From contig JAMXDE010000005.1 in assembly GCA_026770025.1 (NCBI GenBank), forward strand, positions 2,418,001 through 2,482,000: a stretch of 64,000 nt of DNA, read 5' to 3'. Made by a program: the position numbers and the translations under genes. The notes under the pieces were generated by a model. That model was given only the letters and a program-made list of their open reading frames with translations. It was not told the DNA's origin and searched no databases. Source of the DNA: Craspedostauros australis. Taxonomy: Eukaryota; Bacillariophyta; Bacillariophyceae; Mastogloiales; Achnanthaceae. Positions 54,740 through 64,000 of this stretch are shown here, piece after piece; the stretch's first letter is position 1; the number at the start of each line of letters is the position of its first letter.

Positions 54740-55298
54740 AGGTTGTGGAGCAGAAGAAGCAGAGTGAAAACATGGAGGTGGAATGTCCTGAGACACAGCG
54801 CAACTGAGATCATCTTGATGCACTTGGGAGCAGCGCATGAATATTGATGTTTGACATACTTGTACGTAACAACGCAAGAGAAGAACAGATACTGCTTGCA
54901 ACAATCGCTGAGCCATAGAGAGGATCAGCAAGTAAGCATGCAACATGTTACAGTTACGTGTAGTATGGTACAGTGCGAGCTACTCTACTTCGCACTGCGC
55001 TGTTGTCCATTCTCCTCTGTCGGTCCATTGAACAGCAAACAAAGCGAAGTGTCTTGTGCAGAATTTCCCTCCAGATGCAATTGTTCCTCGCTGGAGTTGG
55101 GGAATGTTTGACTTTTGGATCATTACCGCAGCTTCGAGATTCGGTTCTGCCGCAACTCCCGCATCCATCACCACCAACCAATCCGGCAAACGATCTCGCA
55201 ACCAAAACAGAACAGAAACATGATCACGTACCTGCTCCGCTGACTTGTGCAGCACCATCCACGTACTTTTGCCATACATCACGGTGCAGCCCTCGAAG
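54740..55298. other. intergenic region
   Basis: 3' flank of the lumen-protein gene and 5' flank of BCD1. No supported gene; short open frames only. Confidence 0.5.
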
Positions 55299-56468
55299 AT
55301 GGAGATGGAGATGGAAACGCAACGCCAGGTTGCAACCAACAAGCTGCAGACACATCAAACCGAGAGCGCCTGTGCAGACGCCAGAATGGATAGTACTGTC
55401 GAGAATGCCAACACCATTGACAACGCCGCTACCGATGGCGATGATCATCATCGTGACGATGAGGATGAAGAGGAATCTTCAATTTCCATGACGCTGTGCC
55501 AAGAGTGCTCCAAGATCAAGGCCATCTACGCCTGCCCTCGTTGCGAAGTCCGAACATGCTCCTTGCAGTGTTGCGTGGGGCACAAAGCACGGACCGGTTG
55601 CACCGGCAAGCGCGATCGGACCTCCTTTCGACAGCTGAATCGGATGGACGATTCCACCATGCGCAGCGATTACTTCTTCCTGGAGGACGTCCTCAATCAG
55701 GTGTCTCGCACCAAACGCAGACGTCCCAACAGTGTCGACGAGGCTGCTCCCGTTCGACATCGCAACAGCAAGCAGAATCGCAGTAATCAAAAGTGGCGAC
55801 GGTTCTGTCAAAAGGCAAGCGAACGCGGCATCACGGTTCAGCTGCTACCACCGTTCATGACGCGGCATATTGCCAACAAATCATGGTGCAAGGGAAAGAC
55901 TGATGTCATCACGTGGACGGTTGAGTTTATCGTGGACTGTTCAAGTGACACGGCCGGTGAGATCGCACACGCTGAACCAACAGATGGAACGGCGCAACAA
56001 TATCAACTTCAACAGAAGCCGAAGCAAAAGCAGAAGCAAAGGACTGTGCAGGTATCGGAAGATGAACCGGATCTGAATGCCGTGGTTCGATCGTTGCTCA
56101 AGGGTGAAGACGAAGTTGAACATCCAAGCAAGGACGCTCCTTCATCCATGATGGACAGCACCAGCGACAATGCCAACGAAACCACTTGCAACAAGCAGTA
56201 TCATTTCTTTGTCCGCAAGATACCGAGTCCAGCAAACGAACCAGAGTACGACGAGATCAAAGGCAGCCTGCGCACAGGACTTTCTGGCAAGACCATCATG
56301 GAATATCCAACGATCTACTGCGTGTTTGAACCCAACTTGTCGCAGTATCGCAAGAGATCTAAAGTTGTAATGTTGGAGGAGTTGGAGGTGGCAGAAGATG
56401 CTGCTGATGGTACATCGACCAAAGACTCAGCGATGGTCGCAGATCCATCAGAATCATGCCCCGCATGA
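55299..56468 (+). CDS. BCD1: box C/D snoRNP assembly factor BCD1 (HIT zinc finger, ZNHIT6)
   Basis: A 389-aa protein. After a ~60-residue acidic leader comes the zf-HIT motif starting LCQECSKIKAIYACPRC (C67, C70), with later pairs in CSLQCCVGH and TGC. It runs straight into RDRTSFRQLNRMDDSTMRSDYFFLEDV, the BCD1-specific block that distinguishes it from other HIT-finger proteins. LLPPFMTRHIANKSWCKGKTDVITWTVEFI matches the second conserved region, and EYPTIYCVFEP the C-terminal one. BCD1 acts in the nucleus with R2TP and NUFIP/Rsa1 to build box C/D snoRNPs, so it is functionally related to HAS1 in ribosome synthesis. The start is the first ATG (55299), immediately followed by a MEMEME run. Intronless. 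Confidence 0.92.
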   Translation: MEMEMETQRQVATNKLQTHQTESACADARMDSTVENANTIDNAATDGDDHHRDDEDEEESSISMTLCQECSKIKAIYACPRCEVRTCSLQCCVGHKARTGCTGKRDRTSFRQLNRMDDSTMRSDYFFLEDVLNQVSRTKRRRPNSVDEAAPVRHRNSKQNRSNQKWRRFCQKASERGITVQLLPPFMTRHIANKSWCKGKTDVITWTVEFIVDCSSDTAGEIAHAEPTDGTAQQYQLQQKPKQKQKQRTVQVSEDEPDLNAVVRSLLKGEDEVEHPSKDAPSSMMDSTSDNANETTCNKQYHFFVRKIPSPANEPEYDEIKGSLRTGLSGKTIMEYPTIYCVFEPNLSQYRKRSKVVMLEELEVAEDAADGTSTKDSAMVADPSESCPA

Positions 56469-56653
56469 TACAACAACACACGAGACGAGACGACACAACA
56501 CATCAACCATAGAATATCCAAATCAAATAAAGGACACTTGGATCGAATGCTCCTGGAGTTGAATAGCGTTGAGAAGAGTGTGCAGGCAATGCCTACATAT
56601 GGTACAAGCGTCATCTCCACTGTTTCCATTCCATTCTGGCTGGTACGCTGCTG

Positions 56654-57570
56654 TCATTCTTCCCGCGGCCGTTTGTTGGATGCCATCTGCTCTTCGAACG
56701 AATTGGTGAGCTTCATGTGCTCCACAGTGAGCTTGCTGATGGGCTTGAAATTCTCATGACCGGCAGTTTGCATCAGCATGAAGGCGACGGATTGGGACGT
56801 GGTGAGGAAGGCACCGGCCTGAACCATGCGCTGCAGCGCGATTTCACGATCGTACGGGCTTTGGCTGCTCACGCCGTCCGCAATGACATGAACGTGTTTG
56901 CCTGCGACAATGAGAATGAATGGGTGAATGAATGAATGAATGAATGAATGAATGGGAAGCAAGACGAATAGAGCAAATAGATCGAGACGATGAAAGTTGA
57001 TGTGCATAGCCCTGTGAGCGTGCTTGCCAAGAAATCAATTATTCTTGCCTCTCCATCGAGGATAGCAACAGCGTGTGCTTGCGCAAGCGCGCAACAGCAT
57101 TCGTGGTGTGCCATAATACCAACACTGTACGAGTATGTGGTACAGCACGCGATGACATTGCCAACGAACTCACCTTCCTCCAGCAGATCCAACGCCGTCT
57201 GCTGAACGCACACATGCGATTCAATGCCAAACAGCACAAAGTTGTCCCGGTCCAACGTCTTGATATGCGCGTTGAATTCTTCCGTGCACATGGAGAACTT
57301 CTTCTTCTCAAAGGTGGGGATTGTCTTGAGATCTTCCGGCTCGGCGAAGCACTGCGGCACCGTCTTGCCAAAGACCTTGGAGTACTGCTCCGTGATGACG
57401 ATGGGGATGCCCAACGTCTTGGCGACGGAGGTGAGGTACCGGCTGGTGTTGGCCACGGTTTCGAAGTTGTGGATGATGGGCTGGAAGCGTTCCTGCATGT
57501 CGCACATGAGGAAGGCGGAGGTTTCGGGCGTGAGCTTTCCCACGATCCGGCGTCCTGCGACTGCGCTCAT
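56654..57570 (-). CDS. isochorismatase-like cysteine hydrolase, 2 exons
   Basis: I model complement(join(56654..56901,57174..57570)), 214 aa, with a GTGAG donor and a GCAG acceptor in matching phase (LLEEG-KHVHVIADGVSS). Catalytic Asp is D24 (FLMCDMQERF), the Lys lies in the EKKKFSM segment, and the nucleophile is C121 in GIESHVCVQQTALDLLE. ITEQYSKVFGKTVPQ and the exon-2 SQSPYDREIALQRMVQAGAFLTTSQSVAFML block are typical of the ISOC1/ISOC2-like subgroup rather than of isochorismatase proper. Substrate unknown. There is no targeting leader, so it is probably cytosolic. The start is the ATG at 57570. Confidence 0.9.
56912..56955 (-). repeat. (TTCA)n microsatellite in the isochorismatase-like intron
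   Basis: On the gene's strand this is a TTCA run ending about 10 bp before the 3' splice site (AG at 56903-56902), with one CCCA interruption. Compare 17727-17754. Confidence 0.95.
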
Positions 57571-59126
57571 TGTTGTTCTGTGGCGGTGGTGGTGCGACAA
57601 CGACGGTGATGGTGACGATGGTGACGACAGGGACGGCAGTGACGATGGGATTGGTTGGAAGCTGTACACGGAAGGGACGATGGGATTTGGGGAACGGAGT
57701 TGCAGGAGGAGGGCAATGCAACAGCAGAAATGGACGGAGATGGAGACGGAGTTGGTGAGCGAGGGCGTGGATCTCATTTGTTTGTTGCTCGAGGTTGCAT
57801 CGATGGACGTGGAACAGCCTTGAACGCAGTGACTTCAGCGGATGGCGTGTGGGATTGTCCTCTCCAACTGTGCATACTTGATGCCCACAAGCAGTCGAAT
57901 GCATTGAGTTGCGCCACTGCGTATGTTGTGCTGTGTTGGTTTCGCACAGTAGATCTACCCACACCAACAAAGGGAGTTGTTGACACCGACACGATCGAGA
58001 ACAGATCCCAAATCCAAAACGTGTTTCTCCGGTCGATGTATCTATCCCCCTATGATAGCCTTGCCCATGTGAATTGCATCGCAGTCTACAAGTGTAACAT
58101 AGATTCGCATTGGCATCTTGTGTCATCGTTGCGGACATTCGTGGCGCCACGACACTTTCGAATGGATCTTGGAACGAACTGACACGCCAAGTCCCGAATG
58201 CCAAGGGCGCCAAATTTGTTGCTCACATGGAGTCTCCACGATGCACATGAATGACGAGCGGGTGGCTTCGTCGGATGTTTCCACGGTGAACGGAAAATTC
58301 ATTGGATGGTACATAGGAGGAAGACCCGCCTGCGACCTCCAACCAAAATTTACGACATAAATAGATGCGGACAGGCTGCTCTAAACACAACAAATGCGCG
58401 AGTGAGGAGAAGTTCGCCAGAAAAATGTGATGTCTCCCATTTTGCCGTGTGACAACGCCATGACACGTGCCGTTTGTGTGTGTGGAGACATCCACCAACA
58501 AGAATGGGAATTTCCGAGGCCTTGGTGGCAGCAGAAACGGCAGCAACAACAACGCAAACAAAAACAATGGCACAAGGCAGAAGGAGCGCCATCACGATCG
58601 TCCCACATGGCTCACTGCGAAGAATTTGGCACACACTGACCACGATTGTTGGCAGCAGTTGTTTGCCTTTTTGGTTTTGATTGACAAAATAGCCACGACC
58701 TCTCCACATTTCAAAAGCGTATCGCAGCCCATGCTTTCTCGCATTGCGTGTTTTGGTCCCCCGACTTGGGAAAATTCCTCAGCGAGAACGAGATAGCGAC
58801 GGCAACACCCAGAAATCAGCAACAACCACAACACAGACAAATCGGCCGACGCCATCGAGAATACCCACAATACGGGTTCAGCGCTGCAGAACACAGACAA
58901 CCACCCACAACAACAGAGGAGCCACAAGAGAGAACAACAACAACAGCAGCAGCCGAGAAAGAAAAGAAGAGAAGCTGCAGAACGGAGAGGAAGAACAGGG
59001 ATCCCACCTTCCGATCACAATTCATACAATCCGAAGCATCATCCTCTGCTCTACTTTGCTCTGCTCTACGTTGCTCTGCTCTACTCTGCGCAACTACCTA
59101 CCCCACACACTCTGCAACCGCACGCC
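57571..59126. other. divergent intergenic region
   Basis: 1.5 kb between the starts of the isochorismatase-like and HAD-like genes. It has GGTGACGATGGTGAC repeats just upstream of the former (about 57590-57650) and a CTCTGCTCTAC repeat in the likely 5' UTR of the latter (59043-59092). No supported gene. Confidence 0.5.
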
Positions 59127-60641
59127 ATGTTTGCTTCCACTCCCCCAGCCGTCGACGGCAGCAACCACAAGATCATCATCATCGATTGGGATGATACCAT
59201 CCTGCCTTCCACCTTCGTGGATCGGTGGCAGATTGAGACCTTCCGCGACTTCCCGCTTCATGTGAGTCATCTGCGAGCGCACAGCGCAGCGTAGTGCGAT
59301 TCGGGGGTGCATCCCAAGCAATGGGCAGGAGGGCATGTTGCTGTGCACTTCCAGTCAACGCATCACCAGCACCCTCATGCAATCAGCATGCGATTGGCAT
59401 GCGATTACTATACCAACTCTTCACCGTCGCTCACACGTCTATCCTCTCCATCCGATTCCTCCTCCCGTTCCTCCATCCCGCTGACGCATCTATCAACACT
59501 CGTGCGATCTACGCACCATGTTCATTCGATCGATCTTCTGATTGCTCCATACTCCACACAATGCTCCGCACAATGTTCCACACGCTGGACATCTTCCACC
59601 TACACAAACACTGATTGTACAAACGCAACCCAACCATTGTATGAACAATCCATCAACAACACATCAACGCTTGAACGTTACATGAACGCTTGGACATTGA
59701 CACACATCCAAACTTACATATGCTCCACCTGGGCACGTCTCGCATCCATCCCACTGATCGTTCGGACGCCACACTCGCACACCATTGCTCGCACACAATC
59801 ACAACCACAACACTCCGCGACCAAACCCACCACATATCCATGATGAATGTGATTCCACCTGCAGTTCCAAAACATTCTCAACGAACTTGGACGTTGCGCG
59901 GAAGCGTTCCTGGCGGAAGCCTCCAAGCACGGGGAGGTCATCATAATAACCAACTCTGATGAAGGCTGGGTGCCGTTCTCCGCCGAGCGCTACGTGCCTT
60001 ACCTTGTCAAAGTCATGGAGCAATACAGAGTCGTGTCCGCACGAACCAGATACGAGCGCTTCTACCCCGGTCAGCCCCTCTGCTGGAAGGCCGCTGCCTT
60101 CGCGCACGAGGTCAACGAGATCTACGAAGCGCTCAAGGAGGAGAACTCATGTGCCAGCGCTGCCGGGACTGACGTTTCCTTCACGTCGGATGATAGCAAC
60201 GACCATGATGCTGACACCGACGGCATGGACACCGACACCAACAGCGCCAGCTACCACAAGTGCAAACGCGACATCATTTCATTCGGTGACTCGTCGGAGG
60301 AACGCATGGCAGTGAGAATCGTCGCTGACCAGCTCAAATCAAAGCCAAAGAGCGTCATGTTCCTCAACGCGCCCACACCCCGGGAGCTGATAGGGCAGAT
60401 GAGCATGTTGACCAACAACATGGAGTACGTGTGCAACAACCCAAACACGTTGGATCTGGAGATATCGCATGAGCAGGCAGAACGCTCTGCTGCCAGTTAC
60501 TTCAAGCACGCTGTGCCCACTTACGCTGCAAGCAACAACGCCGTCAGCGAGGTCGCAGCTTCTTCAGGTGGTGCAGTCAATGCAACACGACGAGCAGTCA
60601 TGCACCCGACAGCCGCGGGTGCTATCCCTGCTTCGAGCTAA
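59127..60641 (+). CDS. HAD-superfamily hydrolase-like protein, 2 exons
   Basis: I model join(59127..59261,59865..60641), 303 aa, with a GTGAGT donor and a GCAG acceptor, phase 0 (DFPLH-FQNILNEL). HAD motif I is IIIIDWDDTILPST (nucleophile D20, acid D22). Motif II is EVIIITNSDEGWV. A Lys follows in GQPLCWKAAAF, and motif IV is IISFGDSSEERMA. All four are present, so phosphatase or related activity is plausible. An acidic insert (NDHDADTDGMDTDTN) sits before motif IV. The C-terminal ~70 residues are not conserved-looking. Natural substrate unknown; there is no targeting signal. The intron (603 bp) holds no better exon that I can see. Confidence 0.85.
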
Positions 60642-61895
60642 AGGGGCCAATTGGGAAGGCAAAACTCATGGTTACATGTGCGGATGCCCAGGGATGCGTG
60701 CGCAGGGAGGTGAGCACCACCACCATCGGCCGACATGCGGGATGTACAAAAGAAGGGACACAAATGCTTGCTCCACGTACTTGTATCGTAAGCACACACA
60801 CGCGCACATGCATGCATTGGATGGAACGATGATGCAACAGCCCATGCAGGCAACATGGTACCGTCTGCCATGGAACCCCAGGCGTGCGGCAACACCAAGG
60901 GAGACTGATCCATCACATGTGACCATTCATCCCGCGTGCATTCGTCGTTCCATGAAACTGGACGAAGGGGTGTATGACATGCGGAATGCGGAACGCACAT
61001 GCGAGGGAGTAAGGGAAACAAGGGAAGAAGAAACCAATACCATGCAATACAATACAGTACAGTACAATACTATGAAGGAAACCAGACTGAAACGGAGACG
61101 CTGCTCTGCTTCATGCCAACACAAGAAGAAGCAACAGCAGCGTCACGTCGAGTAGCCTGTTCATTCAGATAAAGATTAATCACACACATTCATAACAGAA
61201 AAGGGCCAGCCCATCACAGCCCATCACATCACAGCACACACACAGCCGCAAGCACAAGCACGAGCATGGCACAACAACAACAGCAGACACCCATAGAGGA
61301 CCATGGCTCTCTCGTATGGTACGAGTCGGGAGATGTTGGCTACCTGGGGCTGAGCCAGACAGTACTCACTCCCAGACAGAGGGAGCGGAGGGCCGCACCC
61401 ATCAAGTTGCTGTACCGACAGCGGTAGGTGGCCTCTACCTGATCTGACCCTCTCCAGAGGATGACCTGACCCAATCTTCTGCACAAGCCACAGAAGTGCG
61501 GAAGTACCCGGACTGTGCGTCTCCAGACAAAGGCACAGCGAACACTCACCAACCAGAGAAGGATGATCCCCCGAACGACGGCCACAACCAACCAGTCATG
61601 GGAAGTGGAGCAAAATCCACACAAACGGAAGAACAGCGGACACACATTTTTTGGTGACCACTTCCCGCCAAAAACTCGGGGGACTCAATTTTGTGGGTGA
61701 TTCTCCGCACTCACAAGGACAACAACGGCGACCTCCGTTTGGCCAGAACACAGCAACGCAGCGGGTCCATTTTCGCCTTCGTGATCGTTGGTGTCATCAC
61801 ATGTGCTCCCACCATCATCCACATCATCCACATCAAACGCATCACCACCACCATCGCCACCATCTCCACTCTTGGGACAACCAAACATCCATCCG
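60642..61895. other. intergenic region with E2F-like site
   Basis: 1.25 kb between two rightward genes. No supported gene. TTCCCGCCAAAA at 61662-61673 matches an E2F/DP-type site about 220 bp upstream of the next start codon. CATCACA repeats occur near 61205-61235. Confidence 0.45.
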
Positions 61896-63845
61896 ATGTA
61901 TCTCTCTCGCAGCCAACGCAGCACCCGCACGCCGCGTGGCAACACGTCCACAGGGCGACGATCCCGCGGCAGCACCGGACGAAATACCTCCTCACGACGC
62001 AGCAATCGTCCAGAAGGGCCGGCCAAGAAATGGGTGCAGGTCATGCGTGCACCGGGGCCCAACATCACCTTCCAGGTTCCCACCTGGATCTCGGTCGATG
62101 AGCTCACGCCGAAGGAACGCGCGGCGCATTTGGAGGCACTTTCGGATGCGCAGCGGCGCAAGGATGAGAGCAAGGCCGATTTGGTGGGGAAGGAGGTTGT
62201 GAAGTCGTTGCGAGTTCCACCTGATAGCACTGACAATGACAATAATGATAGCAATGACAACAATGATGACGATGACAACAATGATGATGATGATGGTGAT
62301 GACGAGAAAGCGAAGGAAGCTGAACCACCTGTGGATGCAACTGCTGCAAAGATGGATGTGGTGGCCAGTTCGGCTGCCACCGCAACGCCATCAACCGATG
62401 AATCGGCAATGGAGACGACAGAAACAATGGCGGACGAGGCCGCCGATGCAACTGTTGGACAGGCGCAGCAACTGGTCAAAGATGAACCAATGAATGATGC
62501 TGCTCTGGAAACAACATCGGAGTCCAATGTTCCTGCTGCGCAACAGCCGAACCAACAGCAGCAACAATCTCAAGCGATGCTGAAAGAGGAAGTGCAGCAG
62601 ACATCATCCGACCAAGTTGCGAAGGAAGAAGTTGCTGAACCAAAGGCTGAGGAGCAGCAGGACAGCGAAAAAGAAGCCGCTGCACAGAACCCTCCTGAAG
62701 CAGTCACTGTGGATGAATCTGAACCGATGGAACACGAACAGCAAGAAGAACCTGTCAAGGAGGAAGCTGCTGGACACGAAGCTGTTGAACACAAGGAAAG
62801 CGAGAATAGTGATGCTGAACAAGAACCGACAGCACAAACCACAACGAAAGAAGAGGAGGCGAAGATTGAGCACAAATCAACGGAGCAAATGCAAGTTGAA
62901 AACGACAATGATGTAGATCAAACAGCGCAGCAACAACATGAACAGCCTGAACAAGGGGCAGAGGGTGTAAGTGCTGAGCAAAAAGTGGACGAACACAAGA
63001 AAAAGGAGGGTCCTGAACAGCAACCATCAGACGAGGAAAAGAAATGCGAAGCAGAGAGTGCTGCTGCTGCTGCTCCTATTGCACAGATGGAAGACAATCA
63101 GGATGAACCAAAGGCACAATCGGACAAACCAGCTGAACAAGCAACAACTGAAGAAGAACCGACTCAGCAGAAACCTCAGCTGGATGTAGAAGAAGAGACG
63201 AAGCAATCCAAGGAGATCCCAGCTGAATCCACAGCCGAATCCACAACTGACGCACAAGCAAAATCGTCAACGGAGTCTGCAACTGAGCCTTTGGCTGCAA
63301 CCTCGACTGACCCATCAATTGAGGAACAGCACAAAGATATCGCAAGTGATGAGACTGCACCAGCGGAAGTGGCAGCAAAAGCAGCCGACACGGCAACAAC
63401 ACCGATGGTAGACGCTGCTGTCACAGGTAATACGGAAGCACCAAACTCTGCTTCGGAAAAGGTGGTGATGGAATCCCCTGCAATGGGAGAGGCAGCAACA
63501 ACAACAGATAAGGGAGACAAGGAGCCTCTGGCAACGGAAACGACTACGGCATCAGCACCAGCAGTGACGGAAGCAGAGACGCGGCAGCCAGATTCTGACA
63601 CTCAACAGCAGCAGCGGAAACCGCAGCAAGAACAGCCAGCATCGTCAATGGAAATATCCGAAGAAACCAAGACCGACACACCACAACCCGCGGAAGGAAC
63701 ACAAAGTAGAAAGCGCACGATGGAAGATCTTGAACCGGATCATCCATCACCCCAACCTGCATCGACAGAAGCAGAAGCGTCAACAGCGCTAGCAAATGAA
63801 GAAGGAAATCTGGCGCAGGACACCAAACGCGCACGGATAGAATGA
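61896..63845 (+). CDS. acidic Gln/Glu/Ala-rich protein, 649 aa
   Basis: Starts MYLSRSQRSTRTPRGNTS; upstream in-frame sequence has no ATG. The first ~60 residues are Arg/Ser-rich. GPAKKWVQVMRAPGPNITFQVPTWISVDELTPKERAAHLEAL is the only ordered, conserved-looking segment; KKWV...W is faintly reminiscent of the BCL7 N-terminal domain of SWI/SNF complexes, but too weak to name it. From residue ~110 to the end the chain is disordered: an Asp/Asn run, then Glu/Gln/Ala/Thr-rich sequence, closing with SRKRTMEDLEPDHPSP and TKRARIE, a nuclear-type basic end. Likely nuclear and intrinsically disordered. Intronless. Confidence 0.7.
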   Translation: MYLSRSQRSTRTPRGNTSTGRRSRGSTGRNTSSRRSNRPEGPAKKWVQVMRAPGPNITFQVPTWISVDELTPKERAAHLEALSDAQRRKDESKADLVGKEVVKSLRVPPDSTDNDNNDSNDNNDDDDNNDDDDGDDEKAKEAEPPVDATAAKMDVVASSAATATPSTDESAMETTETMADEAADATVGQAQQLVKDEPMNDAALETTSESNVPAAQQPNQQQQQSQAMLKEEVQQTSSDQVAKEEVAEPKAEEQQDSEKEAAAQNPPEAVTVDESEPMEHEQQEEPVKEEAAGHEAVEHKESENSDAEQEPTAQTTTKEEEAKIEHKSTEQMQVENDNDVDQTAQQQHEQPEQGAEGVSAEQKVDEHKKKEGPEQQPSDEEKKCEAESAAAAAPIAQMEDNQDEPKAQSDKPAEQATTEEEPTQQKPQLDVEEETKQSKEIPAESTAESTTDAQAKSSTESATEPLAATSTDPSIEEQHKDIASDETAPAEVAAKAADTATTPMVDAAVTGNTEAPNSASEKVVMESPAMGEAATTTDKGDKEPLATETTTASAPAVTEAETRQPDSDTQQQQRKPQQEQPASSMEISEETKTDTPQPAEGTQSRKRTMEDLEPDHPSPQPASTEAEASTALANEEGNLAQDTKRARIE

Positions 63846-64000
63846 AATATAATATAATAGTATACGGCATACTCTGAGTAGAGCTTGTTGAAACAATAGA
63901 TTACTAAACTCCAGTCTTCACGAAATATTATAGACTCAAATGCAAGCTGGAGTTGACACTTTGCGTTGTGCTGGTATGGCGTCCTGATGCCTTCTTTTGC

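Noticed and set aside
1-64000. tRNA or rRNA genes
   Set aside because: I found no sequence with both conserved tRNA boxes and a cloverleaf, and no rRNA-like block; a covariance-model scan would settle it.

Overview
This is nuclear DNA of a photosynthetic eukaryote with a red-lineage secondary plastid, most likely a diatom or a close ochrophyte relative. Genes carry spliceosomal introns of about 120-600 bp (GT-AG; donors GTACGT, GTAAGT, GTGAGT). Four proteins have signal-peptide plus transit-peptide leaders with an aromatic residue after the signal cleavage site (ASAF-like motif). Three of these also carry thylakoid-lumen signals, and one is PsbU, an extrinsic photosystem II subunit of the red lineage. 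The species is inferred, not proven.

Positions 1-28 kb are ordinary gene space: the end of an alpha/beta hydrolase, a plastid carotenoid-isomerase-like oxidoreductase, a small antibiotic-biosynthesis-monooxygenase-domain protein, an orphan 494-aa protein, the HAS1/DDX18 helicase, the decapping cofactor DCP1, an NRT2 nitrate transporter, a lumen-targeted short-chain dehydrogenase, a complete four-exon GCN1 of 2836 aa, and eIF3g. Nearly all are housekeeping (ribosome assembly, translation control, mRNA decay) or photoautotrophy (nitrate, carotenoids).

Positions 28-52.6 kb are accessory and decayed. They hold a trypsin-like protease relic, BTB and ankyrin reading frames, and a Pro/Ala-repeat orphan of 833 aa. 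A 3.8-kb repeat island follows: a 34-copy 33-bp minisatellite, a seven-copy 126-bp satellite and a three-copy 74-bp repeat, all lying between two 233-bp direct repeats. Next come a DDE_Tnp_4 (Harbinger-like) transposase with an apparent frameshift, several kb without a supportable gene, a tandem duplication, and a frameshifted coiled-coil pseudogene with ~300-bp internal repeats.

Positions 52.8-64 kb return to gene space: PsbU head-to-head with another predicted thylakoid-lumen protein, the box C/D snoRNP factor BCD1 (HIT zinc finger), an isochorismatase-like hydrolase, a HAD-type hydrolase and a highly acidic Gln/Glu-rich protein.

The most unusual items are the indel-free, stop-free 33-bp array inside its direct repeats, the stop-free 3n intron in GCN1 that would add a hydrophobic insert if retained, the short-chain dehydrogenase with a lumen-type signal, and TTCA-repeat tracts just upstream of 3' splice sites in two unrelated genes.
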